DNA from: Misgurnus anguillicaudatus
Taxonomy: Eukaryota > Chordata > Actinopteri > Cypriniformes > Cobitidae
Assembly (NCBI RefSeq): GCF_027580225.2
Contig: NC_073348.2
Span: 29,042,001 to 29,106,000 of the forward strand
Direction of reading: 5' to 3'
DNA: 64,000 nucleotides
How positions within the stretch are numbered: the first letter of the stretch is position 1; every line of letters starts with the position of its first letter. Both the position numbers and the translations under genes were made by a program. The notes beneath the pieces are model-generated. The model was not told where the DNA came from. It made no database searches and saw only the letters and a program-made list of their open reading frames with translations. Shown here piece by piece: positions 33,951 through 46,254 of this stretch.

Positions 33951-35045
33951 TTGATTTGTCATGCCACTATACTGTTGTTCTCACCTGTGGTTCTGCCATG
34001 GGTTATGTTTTTCCGGATACCCTGATATGGTTGTCATTCGATCGTCCGTCTGTACTGTATTTACCTCAGCTGGACCAAAAGAATGTCAGCAGAAGCAGCT
34101 ATTTATAAAACTAGAACAATCAAACCCTGTCACAACGTGGTACAACACAAATGACTCCATTTTCACACTTCCGTCTCAGACATTTGCTTTGTGCTGTGTG
34201 TGTATGAAACAGCTACAGGCGAATTCAATAAGCATGACCATTACTAAAAGAGAGAAATAACGATTTCAAGGTCCACATCCTTCTTCCGTTTTCTTTGAAA
34301 AGACTGAAAGAATGATCTGTTGGCTTCACTTTACGCCTTGAGATGCATTTAGTCTGAAGGCCCTCTAAAGGAATACAAATTTCTGTTAAACCAATGTTGG
34401 GTTGGGTCATAACAGATTTTACTTAGTTTGGGGGGAACTATTAGTTCAACGGGAATTTTAGTAATATATGACCATCAATTCAGCAGTTCTCTGGAAATCA
34501 TTTTGATCCCATCTCTCACCCACAGCTTTTCTGAATTAAGTTGACGCCTTACAGGATGAGTTGGGGTTTCAGTGCAGATGTCCTGAACATATCTTTCATG
34601 CCGTGAGGCGCAGTCTGATTTTAATCTCCAGTTATATTTTTGGCCTTTATCCCCCCCTTGATCGCTTGATGTATATTTCCTACACTGTAAATAAAAATGC
34701 AGCATGAAGTCAATTCAAGCTACTATGACCTGTGATAAGTTGACATAACTTATAAAAACAAGTTGAAATTATTTAACTTAATTTTTAAGTTAAAGTAACA
34801 TATAAATATATGTTAATTGTTTGACAAAAAAATTCTGCATTTTTCTTTTACAGTATACATGAAATCAAGAAATGCTTCCTATATGTCACCATGTTGTTGT
34901 GAATCGGATCAAAACGCTCTGTCATGGTAATCCAGTTTTGGATCACGCGGGTACACTTAATTTCACACTAAAAAGTAGTACTGTAGTGAATTGCTGTGCA
35001 TTCACAGCTGTGCCTGTTGGGACCACACAGTCTTAAATTTTCACA
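33951..35045. other. Intergenic, nothing firm
   Basis: Contains an AT-rich block at 34690-34855 (CACTGTAAATAAAAATGCAG ... TTTTACAGTATA) that may be a short MITE. Open frames at 33961-34260 and 34475-34705 have no recognised domains. Confidence 0.4.
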
Positions 35046-35269
35046 TATGTGACCCTGCCTGTAAAAACAAGCTAAAGTAATTTTTACGGTGATTTACTGT
35101 TTTCTACATAAAATCATACTACATAATTGAAAGAACATTCTGTGAAAAATAACATTAATATTTTTTAATATTGACTAAGACAAAGATTGTCAAAGATTGA
35201 AATGAATGCTAAATCAATCACTGGAAAAAACCTAGACTTCTGCCTGAACTTTACAGACAGGGTCACAAA
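35046..35269. mobile_element. TGTGACCCTG element (family U), intact copy (224 bp)
   Basis: Ends TATGTGACCCTGCCTGTAAA and TTTACAGACAGGGTCACAAA are inverted repeats. Serves as the uninterrupted reference for the copy at 25335-26450. Confidence 0.85.
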
Positions 35270-35439
35270 TGGTCCTAAACAAAACACAATGCACTTTTAA
35301 CAGATGGTTATCACATTACAAACAGAGTCTGAACTAAATCTTAGTCAGCTGAATTCTGTTAGTCAGTTGAATTAAATCTATGAACCTTAAAATCTGCATT
35401 TTAACAACTTGGCAACCAACAGGACTCCAGTCCAGTCAA

Positions 35440-35560
35440 AAGTCTTCCTGTTCCTGGGGATCAGCATTGCATTAGATGTTCGATCTCCAGGGAACACATG
35501 TACAAACAAAAAAAATGTACACCTTGAATGCAGTATGCATCACACTAATTTTGCAGCACC
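35440..35560 (+). mobile_element. SINE fragment (plus)
   Basis: AGCATTGCATTAGATGTTCG then ATCTCCAGGGAACACATGTA (tRNA-like B-box part), followed by CACCTTGAATGCAGT (tail). Related to the 18338 and 27982 pieces. Confidence 0.65.
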
Positions 35561-35983
35561 TCGTGACCTTGGACGCAGTAATATTGACAGAAGTTTGAGA
35601 GAGGGGGGAGTAGTTAGTAGAGATGATGTTACTGCACCAAAATGCTGAAAACTAAGTGCTCTACCAACATACAATACAGTTTTCATTTTTTATCTGCCAC
35701 GTTTTGTTTTGTGCCACCATACTTACTTGTGTAACTACTCATGTAACAGTCTTTAAATAGGGAGAACATGGAAGTGTTTTGTGGCTTTCAAATTGTTTGG
35801 GTCCTAAGGAATGAATGGGGCTAGGCTAAATGCTAACACATTCATGATGCGCTGTGCAAAGATGAAGGGCACGCATTGAAAAAAGATTTTGTCTAAGCTG
35901 AGATAAGAACAAATATTGAAAAACGGTGATGTTTTCCTTTAAAGAAATAGTAGTTAAAAATCTTCTGTTTACTATAATCATGC
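35561..35983. other. Intergenic, nothing recognised
   Basis: No supported features. Confidence 0.4.
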
Positions 35984-35987
35984 TTAA

Positions 35988-36284
35988 AGGGATAGTTCAC
36001 CCAAAAATGAAAACTCCGTCATCATTTACTGACTTTTATGTTGTTACAAACCTGTATAAATGTCTTTGTTTTGCTGATCACAAAGGAAGATATTTGTAAT
36101 CTAGGAAACAGAAGCACTATTGATTTCTATAGTAGGAAAAATAGCATGGAAGTAAATAGTCCCCAAAAATGGTTTGGTTACAAACATTGCTCAAAATATC
36201 TTCCTTTTATATTCAGAAGAAGAAATAAATTAATACAGGTTTGTAAAAACATGAGGTTGAGTAAACGATAGAATTTTCATATTC
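35988..36284. mobile_element. TTAA MITE, AGGGATAGTTCACCC family, copy lacking its right terminus
   Basis: TTAA at 35984-35987, then AGGGATAGTTCACCCAAAAA, among the commonest cyprinid MITE ends. It runs to GAGTAAACGATAGAATTTTC and stops abruptly before the matching terminus, where a related palindromic element starts. Confidence 0.8.
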
Positions 36285-37117
36285 CATAATGTCATTAATG
36301 AATCACCTTCATGTCGTTCCAAACTCATAAGACCTCTGTTCATCTTCGGAACACAGTTTAAGATGTTTTACATTTAGTCCGAGAGCTTGTTGACCCTTCA
36401 TTAAAAATCTACGTACGGTATACTGTCCATGTCCAGAAAGGTAATAAAAACATCATCAAAGTAGTCCATGTGACATCAGTGGGTCAGTTAAAATGTGTTA
36501 CAGCATCGAAAATACATTTTGATCCAAAAAGAACAAAAATTATGACTATTCAGCATTGTCTTCTCTTCCACGTCTGTTATGAAGCGCATGCAGGGACTAA
36601 AGTCACGTGACTGCAGTGACGCAGATGACGTGTTATCCTCAGATATGTTTGTGAAGTTTTTTTTCAAACTTACAGTGTGCGTCTCCCTCAGACTGTAAAC
36701 GAAGCTCTGGCGCACACAAAAAAAAACAGCTGGGGCGCACCAGATAACACGTCAGCCGCGTCATACGTCATCCACATCACTGCAGTCACGTGCGCTTCAC
36801 AACAGATGAAGAAGAGAAGACAATGCTGAATAAAGTTGTAATTTTTGTTATTTTTGGACCAAAATGTATTTTCGATGCTTCAACACATTCTAACTGACCC
36901 ACTGATGTCACATGGACTACATTGATGATGTTTTGATGTCCTTTCTAGACATGGACAGTACGTACATAGATTTTCAATGAAGGGTCAACAAGCTGTCGGA
37001 CTAAATCTAAAACATCTTAAACTGTGTTCTGAAGATGAATGGAGGTCTTAAGAGTTCGGAACGACACGAGGGTGAGTCATCAATGACATTATTTTCATTT
37101 TTGGGTGAACTATCCCT
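36285..37117. mobile_element. Palindromic relative of the AGGGATAGTTCACCC family
   Basis: The right end TTTTTGGGTGAACTATCCCT is followed by TCAA (decayed TTAA). The arms are inverted copies over about 330 bp (CATCATCAAAGTAGTCCATG on the left, its complement near 36915 on the right). The loop at 36690-36760 contains CACGTCAGCCGCGTC. The left terminus is missing at the junction with the preceding element. Confidence 0.8.
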
Positions 37118-38373
37118 TCAATGGTTTCATTTGTAAGCCCTTAACCATTCTTTATTTAGTACTATTTTCGTGTCAGATGCCATATATATCACATTTGGCT
37201 TGATACAAAGTTCTCTTTAGTTCATCCTTAATGCATTTTAGAAGAATTGTCCAGCGTGTAGTATAGTAGTAAAGTCCAACGAAAACCGCTTGAGTTGAGT
37301 GCAGACTGTGAAGGTGTCACATTTCACAACAAAGGACCCGGAGCTCTGTGTTTGGGAATGGAGAGCTGCTTCCATTTAAGGATGACGACGCACAGCGGGG
37401 CCCTCCTCCTTTTCGCAGATGGCATTTCCTAAGTGCTCACATTCTTCTGTCTCCCTGCGTCCCTGTGATTTCAGGAGAAGAGTGGGATAAATATTACGCG
37501 GGTGATGTAAGGCCCCGCGGCCCACACATCCTAACAACGTCATCACCACTTCCTCTCCCGGTCATGGGCTCAGCTTGGATAACTCAGGGGAAAACAATCT
37601 GGAGGTCAGAACGCAGGGAAACAGTTATGCTTAGTGTGTCACAACGTCTGACAGTGTGCAATCCTAAAAATAAAGATTTAACAGTCTGATAGGGAAACTT
37701 CATTTATGTCCCACGGGTGACAACAAATGCAATAAATTACTTTTAAATGTAGTTTATTCATACACAGATCTCTCCCCGTATACATAGAAAAAGAGTTCAC
37801 TGTTGCTATTTTGAGGAAAACAAAGCCATAGTGTTTTTAGTAGTGCCACACTTTTCTGGGAAATTAACTTACAAATGGCTCACTTAAAGCTATTTTGAAC
37901 ATTAAACTGGGATAAAAGGATAGAAGAACCATTAATTTCAATGAGGAACCGTACTGGTGCATTCATTTAGGACAGCTTCAGGGGACTCTAAATATTTAAA
38001 ACCAATACACCGATCAGTGCTGCAAATATGCACGAATAACCTTTATTTTTATTACTCTGGCAATACATTTTAGTTAAAGCTATCAATCAAATCTGCTCAG
38101 ACAACTATGTATTCTTGTGGTCAATTCACTTTTCCCCACAACAAACTATTAGGAAATACCACTGAACCACAGGGCAGACAAAAACATTTAGGGACTAAAA
38201 CACTCCACTCTTCCGATTGTAGTATTATAAATCCTCTTGGGATCTCTTGACCAGTTTTTTTTATTTTAACTGGTTTTAATAATCAGTTCAATTTAACAAA
38301 CATTAACTAAGAACAATAAATGCTGTAAAACTACACTGTTTATTGTTAGTTCACTGCATTTACTAATGTTAAA
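37118..38373. other. Intergenic with a GC-balanced unique patch
   Basis: 37320-37690 is repeat-free and GC-balanced, with an open 113-residue frame (37348-37689) that resembles no known protein. An acceptor-like tgatttcag at 37466-37474 lies inside it. The remainder is AT-rich. Not called as a gene. Confidence 0.35.
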
Positions 38374-38589
38374 GGTAACAGTTTATTTTACGGTGTCTTT
38401 GTTATACATGTTAAATGTAATTATTATAGTAATAACAGTTAATTATGCATAATTACATGCAACTAATCCTAAACCAAACCTTATTCCTAACCCCAACCCT
38501 ACAGTAAGTACATGTTGTTGATGATTATTACTTGGTACTTAAATATATAATTACAATGTAACAGTGACGCCTTAAAATAAAGTGTAACA
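38374..38589. mobile_element. MITE with GTAACASTTTATTTTA ends
   Basis: Left GGTAACAGTTTATTTTACGG, right CCTTAAAATAAAGTGTAAC. The interior has ATGCATAATTACATGCAACT and the CCTAACCCCAACCCTACAGT block that is frequent in fish repeats. Confidence 0.75.
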
Positions 38590-38597
38590 GTCAATTT

Positions 38598-39474
38598 TCT
38601 TTAAAAAAAAATGTAGGTAATTTACTCACCACCATGCCATCCAAAATGTTGATGTCTTTCTTTGATTAGTGGAGAAGAAATTATGTTTTTTGAGGAAAAC
38701 ATTCCAGGATTTTTCTCATTTTAATGGACTTTAATGGACCCCAACACTTTATAGTTTTAATGCACTTTAAAATTGCAGTTTCAAAAGACTCTAAACGAGG
38801 CGTAAGGGTCTTATCTAGCGAAACAATAGAAATTTTTGGCAAGAAAAATAAAAAATATGCACTTTTAAACCACAACTTCTCGTCTATCTCCGGTCGTGTG
38901 TAGCGCCAGCGCGACGTCACGTATTACGTCAAGAGGTCATGGATGACGTATGCAAAACTACGCCCCAGTGTTTACAAGTGTGGAGAAAAAGGACCTCTCT
39001 GACGTTGTTGTATGTCGAATGATACTAATAAATGTCTATGTGTCAGTTCATTGTTTAAAATGGTCCGCAAATGTGCGTTTCATATATTTAATACGTGACG
39101 TTTCGACGTCATTACGCAATTACGTGAGGTCGCGCTGGCGAAGTTGTGCCAGAAGAAGAGAAGTTGTGGTTTATAAGTGCATATTTCTATTTTTCTTGCC
39201 TAAAATGACAATCGTTTCACTAGATAAGACCCTTGTGCTTCGTCTGAGATCGTTTAGAGTCCTTTGAAGCTGCAATTTTAAACTGCATTAAAACTGTTAA
39301 GTGTTGGGGTCCATTAAAGCCCATTAAAATGAGAAAAATCCTGGTATGTTTTCCTCAAAAACATAATTTCTTCTCTACTGAACAAAGAAAATATTAACAT
39401 TTTGGATGACATGGTGGTGAGTAAATTATCTGGATTTTTTTTTTTAAGAAAATCGACAAATTCTTTAATAGAAA
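38598..39474 (+). mobile_element. Palindromic TTAA element, family A, copy 3 (left end worn)
   Basis: The right end is next to TTAA (39475-39478). The left end is decayed at about 38600. Arms and loop match copies 1 and 2. The loop has an ATG at 39060 opening MVRKCAFHIF, where the second Cys has become Phe. The longest frame, 38950-39267, crosses loop and arm and matches no protein. Confidence 0.85.
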
Positions 39475-39546
39475 CAACCTTATTGTAAATTGTTATTAAA
39501 AAAATAAAAAACTGAAAAATTATGAAATATACAGAATACTATAGAT

Positions 39547-39801
39547 CAGTGGTCTCCAAAATGGAGTCTGTGAGGTGCCCGCCAAAGCACATTCTATTAG
39601 AAGCCTCAATTTTAATATTATTTATTACATATTTTTATATTAGCTTGGCTTCTTTTATGTTAACATTTTAAACAATGATAAAACATATCAATAAGTAAAA
39701 TAAAATAAACTCAAACAAGTAAAACAAAACTAATCAAAAAAAGTAGCCCTCCAGATTGTTTTATCCATTGTGGTTGCTCACAAAAAGGTTGGAGACCCCT
39801 G
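39547..39801. mobile_element. hAT-like MITE with CAGnGGTCTCCAA ends
   Basis: Left CAGTGGTCTCCAAAATGG, right AAAAGGTTGGAGACCCCTG. ATAGAT occurs on both flanks as a possible partial target duplication. The interior is AT-rich and non-coding. Confidence 0.75.
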
Positions 39802-40659
39802 CATAGATTATACGGCATGCAATCATTTCTTTGGTTTGAATTTTAACAGCAACTGAACTCAAAGGTTCGCTAAAGGCAGGATACAAATAGCTCCTCTGTC
39901 TAACGTATATGATCAGGGCTTAAAGAATGTAGACTTGATGATGATGACTATGATCATGGCAGTGATGCAGATGACGATGCAGTTTATGGACCTCACCACG
40001 AGGCCACAGAAAAGGCCTGTGTGTACATCTGTTTGTGGAGAAGTTTACTATAAAGTAGCCCAAAGACCAGCTGCAGCACAGATTAGACCCTGTGTGGTTT
40101 TCTGCTTGACTGGATTGTTTCTCATCTTAAGCTGTTTCCTCTCTGACAGAACTCCTATGTCTTATCTAAGCAACACACGCTTTCATGAATCTTTATTTAG
40201 CTCCGTTGCCATGGGCATCGTTCTGGATACAGAGTCAGATACCAACCCATGAGAACGACAGAAAAATATTTCACAGAAAGGACAGGCAAATACAGTTCAG
40301 ACCAAAGCACTAAAAGGTGACATGATGTATAGATATGTATTGCTTATGTTTTACACCATATCTGCCTGTTAACATTCAAAAACTTTTAGCATAGCATAGC
40401 ATCAGATGTGGTCTTAGGAAACTCTTATCTTGGTATAGGGCTTGGTCTGCCAGGCCAGATAACTGTGTCTGTTGGTCTTTGTTTACTATAATATTACCAG
40501 AACAAATTGCAAACTGTGCGTCCTAACTTGGGGATCTGAAAGAAGCCTCTATCTGTTCAAGTCAAGACATGACTGCCCTGCTAAAAAAAATCCAGCTGAA
40601 TCCAAGATGGTCTGAAGTACCTGTAGAATCCCGTTTAACCCTTTACTCAGTGAAACTTC
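39802..40659. other. Intergenic, nothing firm
   Basis: Contains an ATG-rich run (39938-39975) whose open frame begins MMMMTMIMAV and looks accidental. No gene. Confidence 0.4.
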
Positions 40660-41356
40660 ACCTAAAAAGGTACTAAAACTTTACTATAGTACTAACATAT
40701 TTTTTTGGTTATGGTGTGGTACCCTGCTATTTTGAACTTTTGCACATTATTATGTTTTTGGACGGTTTATGGAAATCCAAACTTTTTAAGGTTTGTTTAT
40801 TAACATTTTCATTTAGAGCTAAACTTATAAAAGGTACTAAAACTTACCATAGTAACATATTATTTTGGATATAGTACCATGGTCCCCCAGTATGGTTATT
40901 TTAAAGCCATGTGTTGGGTCAAAAAGCGACAAACACAGCCTTTGGGTAAGTTAACCCAGACAATGTTGATATTTGACCCAACCATGATGAAACGACCCAT
41001 CATTTTGGGTTGAAACAACCCAGAATAAATTACAACCAGACTGGTTGGGATTCTCCATTTTGGACCTAATGCTGCTGAAAATTACCCAGCAGAATGTGGC
41101 TTATCTGTTGTAGTACCTCCCAGAACTTTAAATCACTTTTAATTTTCTTATTGACTTATAGAAAGATACTAAAACTTACCAAAGTAATAACATATTATTT
41201 AGGATATGGTATAATGGCACCCTAGAACTTTGAATTACTGAACATTACTATGTTTTTTGGATATGTACCATGGTACTACCCCGGTATCTTGAAATATTGA
41301 ACACTACTTAGATTGTTGGACATGTACCATGTTAATACTATGGTATTCATTGAATC

Positions 41357-42341
41357 TTTTTTGAAAATATACTCATTTTCCAGCTCCCCTAGATTTAAAG
41401 GCGGAGTCCATGATGTTTGAAAGCCAATGTTGATATTTGAAATCACCTAAACAAACACGCCCCTACCCCAATAGAATCTGGACCTTCTGTTGATAGACCC
41501 GCCCCACACATACGCAACCCGGCATTTTATTTGATTTGATTGGCTATAAGTGTGTTTTGGTAGACGGCCCGTCTAATTTTCCAAAGCGTTTTTCAAACAT
41601 CGTGGACTCCGCCTTTAAACATTTGATTTTTCCCCTTTTGGAATCCATTTAACCAATCTCCAGGTCTGGCGCTACCACTTTGAGCATAGCTTAGCATAAT
41701 CCATTGAATCTGAGTAGCATCGCGCTAAAAAATAACCAAAGAGTTTAGATATTTTTTCTATTTAAAACTTGACTCTTCTGTAGTTACATCGGTACTAAGA
41801 CCGACAGAAAATTAAAAGTCGCAATTTTATAGGCAGATATGGCTAGGACTATACTCTCTTTCTGGCATAATAATCACGGACTTTGCTGCTGTAACTTGGC
41901 TGCAGCAGACGTAGTGATATAACATTATGCCCTAAAATTGTCCCCTGTCATTGAAAGTTACTAAAGGGGGACTATTTTCGGGTGCTGCGTAATATCAGTG
42001 CGCCTCCTGCAGCCATGTTACAGCAGCAAAGTCCTTGATTATTATGCCAGAATGAGAGTATAGTTCCTAGCCATATCGCTTAGAAAATCACAACTTTTAA
42101 TTTTCCATCGACCTTAGTACCCAATAAGAGTCAAGTTTTAAACAGGAAAAATATAGAAACTCTTTAGTTATTTTTTGCATGATGCTAATGGTCTAATCAG
42201 ATTCAATGGATTATGCTAAGCTATGCTAAAAGTGGTAGCACCAGACCTGGAGATCAGCTGAATGGATTCCAAAAAGGTAAAAATCAAATGTTTAACTCTA
42301 GGGGAGCTGGAAAATGAGCATATTTAAAAAAAAATGTCCCT
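41357..42341. mobile_element. Palindromic TTAA element, family B, copy 2, with insertion
   Basis: The left end is worn (TTGAAAATATACTCATTTTC is recognisable). The right end AAAATGTCCCT is followed by TTAA (42342-42345). The arms hold the shared CATTTGATTTTT and its complement. A family C element is inserted at 41399-41614 in the left arm. Confidence 0.87.
41399..41614. mobile_element. TTAA MITE, family C, copy 2, nested in family B (216 bp)
   Basis: TTAA at 41395-41398 and 41615-41618. Ends AGGCGGAGTCCATGATG and ATCGTGGACTCCGCCT. Very similar to copy 1 at 9235. In the uninterrupted family B copy the site reads GAGTTAAACATTTG. Here it is GATTTAA[element]TTAAACATTTG, a clean TTAA duplication. 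Confidence 0.93.
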
Positions 42342-42600
42342 TTAATATTTTCATTAATCTCCAAGGGCCTTTACTTACAAAAAGGTACTAAAACTTAGCA
42401 TAGTAACATTGTTTTGGTTATGGTACCCTGATATTTTTAAGTAATTCATTTATATTTTTTGCACATGTACAATGTAACGACAGGGGTATTTCGAACGTTT
42501 GGGAGATGGTACCATGACAATCTGGTACTTTTGAACACTACTTTTTTTTTTTTACATGTACCACCACCATAGTACTATGGTATTCATGGAAATCCTACTT

Positions 42601-44837
42601 ATTATTACTCGCTTATCTGTCAAGAAACCTCCCAAAACTTATAATCAGACATTTCTGCTCATGGGCGCCCAATTCTCCATATAACTTATTTGGGCCAATC
42701 ACTGTGTTTGTTTGTTCAGTACTGTATGTTCAGGTAAGACTTGACGTAGCACATGTAGTAATTCCCTGATTAAATTATCTTACATAAAGACTTCCTCTAT
42801 GAAAAGCCACTAAATTTGAAATAAACTTTCTTATCTGGCAAAAGAATTTCATAAATATTCCACCCAATGAAACCTTTTGCATTGCTCAATGACATCATTG
42901 TGCCTAAACCAATAAACTTTTAAAACAATAAAACATACGTATGCACTACTTTTGCAAAGCCTCTTGCATACAACATCAAAATATGTATGTGTCAGTCACG
43001 TTTATCATACTCAATTGACAGGCCACAAACATCCTGAAAGACTCCTCTTTCTAAAATACAGAAGTGAGCTTAGTCATAAGAGCCAAAATATGACTCAAAA
43101 GCATGCCAGCGATAATCTTCACTACTATTAAATATATTCCCGTATTTTATCAAGCGCACTCTGTCACACTTGTTGAAAAGTGCAATATTCTTATGACTGA
43201 GTCAGGTACAATTTACAAATTATTGCATTATAGATAGCCGCTTTTCATGTTTTATGTTTCTAAAAATCGGTGGCGACGGGATGGGGGAAGGGATAGGGGT
43301 GCTGGTTGACCAAAACCACTCTGTCATCCTTTGAGCTTTCCTGACGCCTCCTTTCTAAGCTATTACCACATACTTGACCCCAACAGGTCAGAAAAGGGGA
43401 AATCGAAAGCAGGGTCACATTCTAACAGAGAAGCAAGATATTATGCTGACCGTTTGATCTTTTTGAGAGGATATCGGTTATGCTGACCTTCTTAACAATC
43501 GTTTTAGATCCTGTAAAGTCACACTTCAGACTGTGGATTCAGACTTAATGCATAATGTAGTATACAATGCTGATGCCATATTTTGTTTATTTTATACATT
43601 AAAATGTTTACATACAAAATACCATACATACGCCACAATAAAGATATGATATTTTATTTTTGTGCAACTCCATTGCTTCTTATTCCCTGTCTTTCTTTGC
43701 TGAAAGAGATGCCTGGGAGACATTGGATCACATATCCTGTGTGTGTATGGTAGAGGAACTGAGAGCGTTGTGCTTTAATAAGCACTGTGCTGTATCGTGT
43801 GACCTCTTGGTCATGGCCTCAGGGACGGCCATTCTCATTACAAACATCATCCATGGTTCCTCTCTGCCAACACGAGCAAGTTCAACATCTCAAAATTCAC
43901 ATCAGGCGGTACATAAAAGCCAGGGTGGAATGAACTTTTCTAAAAAAAAAGCACCACGATCATTTAAAAAAAGCAAAGGGATGTGCAAACCACGTCACTT
44001 AATCCAACAGTCTACTACATTTTGCAACATTGTTCTCTGTTTAATGATTCATGTCTTAAATATCTGATTTCCTTTTCCTGATTGACAGACCAAAGTACAG
44101 GCAATATTGAGATATGTGATTTCTACACAAGCATAATGATAAACACGAGATAGCCAATGTAATGTCATAGCATATAAGATCAAAAGAAAATCACAAGACT
44201 GGCAATGAAAAGAAAGCTTATCTAAAGCATCTGTTTTAAAGATATATCTCAAGCAACCATATTTCTATTTTATATCACACATACCTCTACACAAACAACT
44301 TACTATAATGCGTACAGCGTCGTCTTTGTGCAAGTCTTCTAATGCAATGAGATTATATTGCTTTTGCCATTTCCTGTTTCCTTGCTAAGTGTTTACGCTG
44401 TGCATTGTAGTGGTTTGACCTCACAGTTTCATGTTTTTAACGTAAGGTTTCACATTGACTTTTCTATATATCCAATTAGAGGATACAATACTAGCATAGG
44501 TAATCCATCACCATCTGGTCTCTGGGGAAGAAAACAGATAGATGAAATGGAAATTTTAAAAATTGCTCTTTGTTTTTAAGAGGCCTTTGTGCCCAGTCTT
44601 GTTTATATTCACAAAACAGGACTGTATCTAACTGTAGACACTTAAAATTATATTATGTTATATATTATGTGTTTATATTGTTTATAATGTACATGTACTA
44701 TTTGTACATGTCATTTTATTTCTGCACGCATTTACAGAAAGACTCACTCACTACTGCACATGTTATTGGTGAGGTGACAATAAAAGTAATTTGATTTTTT
44801 TATTTGAAATTGAACATTTTTGCCATCATTTTAAGTT
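42601..44837. other. Intergenic, nothing firm
   Basis: About 2.2 kb largely free of recognised repeats. A 135-residue frame at 43660-44067 is the longest plus-strand frame here. It has no recognised domain and an average AT-rich composition. Not called as a gene. Confidence 0.4.
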
Positions 44838-44841
44838 TTAA

Positions 44842-45580
44842 AGGGGTACATCATGAAAATCTGACTTTGTCCATGTTTAAAGGTGCAGTGTGTAATTTTT
44901 AGAAAGATCTCTTGACAGAAATGCAAAATAATATACAAAACTAAATTATCAGAGGTGTATAAAGAACTTTCATAATGAACCGTTATGTGTTTATTGCCTT
45001 AGAATGAGTTGTTTTATCTACATACACAGAGGGTCCCCTTACATGGAAGCCACCATTTTGTGCAACCATGTTTCTACAAAAGCCGTTAACGGACAAACTT
45101 GTTTACCAAGTTCTTTCCAACGATTAAATGTTTGACCAGTGGCGGCTACTGTCGCTTCTCTATATGTTTCAAAAGCAAGAGGTGAGCAGTGGACTGAGCC
45201 GTTGGTTGCAACGTGTGTAAAATTTACACACTGCACCTTTAATTGCTATAATTGGGTCCCCAGTGCTTCTATCAACCTAGAAAATGTGAAAAAGATCAAC
45301 CCAGCAACTTAGTTTTGATAAACCATTCTCTGCAAGCATGTAAAAAATAGGTCATTAAAATTTGGCTCCCCTTGTGATGTCAGAAGAGGATAATACCGCC
45401 CCTTAATCTGCACTATTCAACCACGGCACTGCCATTTAGTGCGGAGAACAGCTCATTTGCATTTAAAAAGACACACCCAAAGGGTCAAACCATTACGTTT
45501 TTGCTCAGACCTACAAAAGTGGTAATTTTAACATGCTATAATAAATTATCTATATGGTATTTTGAGCTAGAACTTCCCCT
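44842..45580. mobile_element. TTAA MITE, family D, copy 4, with insertion
   Basis: TTAA at 44838-44841 and 45581-45584. Left end AGGGGTACATCATGAAAATC. Contains the shared GGGTCCCCAGTGCTTCTATC and TTTTGAGCTAGAACTTC. The right terminus is shortened. A family E element is inserted after CATGTTTAA. Confidence 0.87.
44881..45238. mobile_element. TTAA MITE, family E, copy 2, nested in family D (358 bp)
   Basis: TTAA at 44877-44880 and 45239-45242. Ends AGGTGCAGTGTGTAATTTTT and AAATTTACACACTGCACCT, good inverted repeats. This is the best-preserved family E copy, so probably the youngest of the three. Confidence 0.92.
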
Positions 45581-45659
45581 TTAAGTGTTACATTTTAAGT
45601 GTTTATACAAGCTATATATATGTATATGTATCTATGTGTGTTTGTGCGTGCGTGTGTGT

Positions 45660-45920
45660 ATCTGGTAATTATCACGTTGTGGGGACCAATTGTCCCTATA
45701 AAGATGGGAATACCAGTAAATTTTGACCTTGTGGGGACATTTGTGAGGTCCCCATGAGGAAACAAGCTTATAAATCAAACAGAATGATGTTTATTGAAGA
45801 TGTGAAGTAGCAGAAATGTGTGATGGTTGGGGTTAGGGGAAGGGAATAGAATATACAGTTTGTACAGTATAAAAACCATTACGTCACAAAACATGGAAAC
45901 CAAAACGTGTGTGTGTGTAC
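45660..45920 (+). repeat. GTGGGGACC teleost repeat flanked by GT-rich DNA
   Basis: GTTGTGGGGACCAATTGTCC, CTTGTGGGGACATTTGTGAG, GGTTGGGGTTAGGGG and AATATACAGTTTGTACAGTA, ending in a short (GT)n. This block order is common in fish genomes. No family name assigned. Confidence 0.65.
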
Positions 45921-46254
45921 ATGTATGATTAGTCTTCTTAAACCACCATTATTCAACATGTTGACGTATTGATGAAGGTAAATTGTCCACTAAAATTTTA
46001 AAACACAAAACCCTCTAATATACAAAAAAACCACGAAAGCAACAGGAAGAAGCTGTTCAATAAATTCCTTTATAAAACACTAAGACATAATGTTCAGCCA
46101 ATGACCCACGTGGTTTCAGGTCACCTAAACAAAAAAATTTGTTTCCATCGGAGAAAGTGAATATGACTGAATACAATTTGCATAACCGAGACCGCCCACA
46201 AATACGCATCGCCGCATTTCATTGCCTCTTCATTTACGGAAACATTAAGCATGC

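Larger units (their letters stand above)
40660..42600. repeat. Degenerate repeat with AAAGGTACTAAAACTT units, broken by MITEs
   Basis: Related units begin near 40665, 40832, 41160 and 42378 (AAAGGTACTAAAACTTACCA-like, then ATGGTACC and a TTGAACACTACT-like block). Between them lie an AACCCA repeat (about 40905-41090) and a family B element with its nested insert. It probably began as a tandem array. Confidence 0.6.

Noticed and set aside
37348..37689. 113-residue GC-balanced open frame
   Set aside because: No known domain, and an acceptor-like site lies inside it. Kept only as a unique patch.
39935..40252. 105-residue frame beginning MMMMTMIMAV
   Set aside because: The start comes from a GATGAT-type run, and the rest resembles nothing.
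43660..44067. 135-residue plus-strand open frame
   Set aside because: No domain, splice context or homology is recognised, and low-complexity Lys and Ser stretches come from A-rich DNA.
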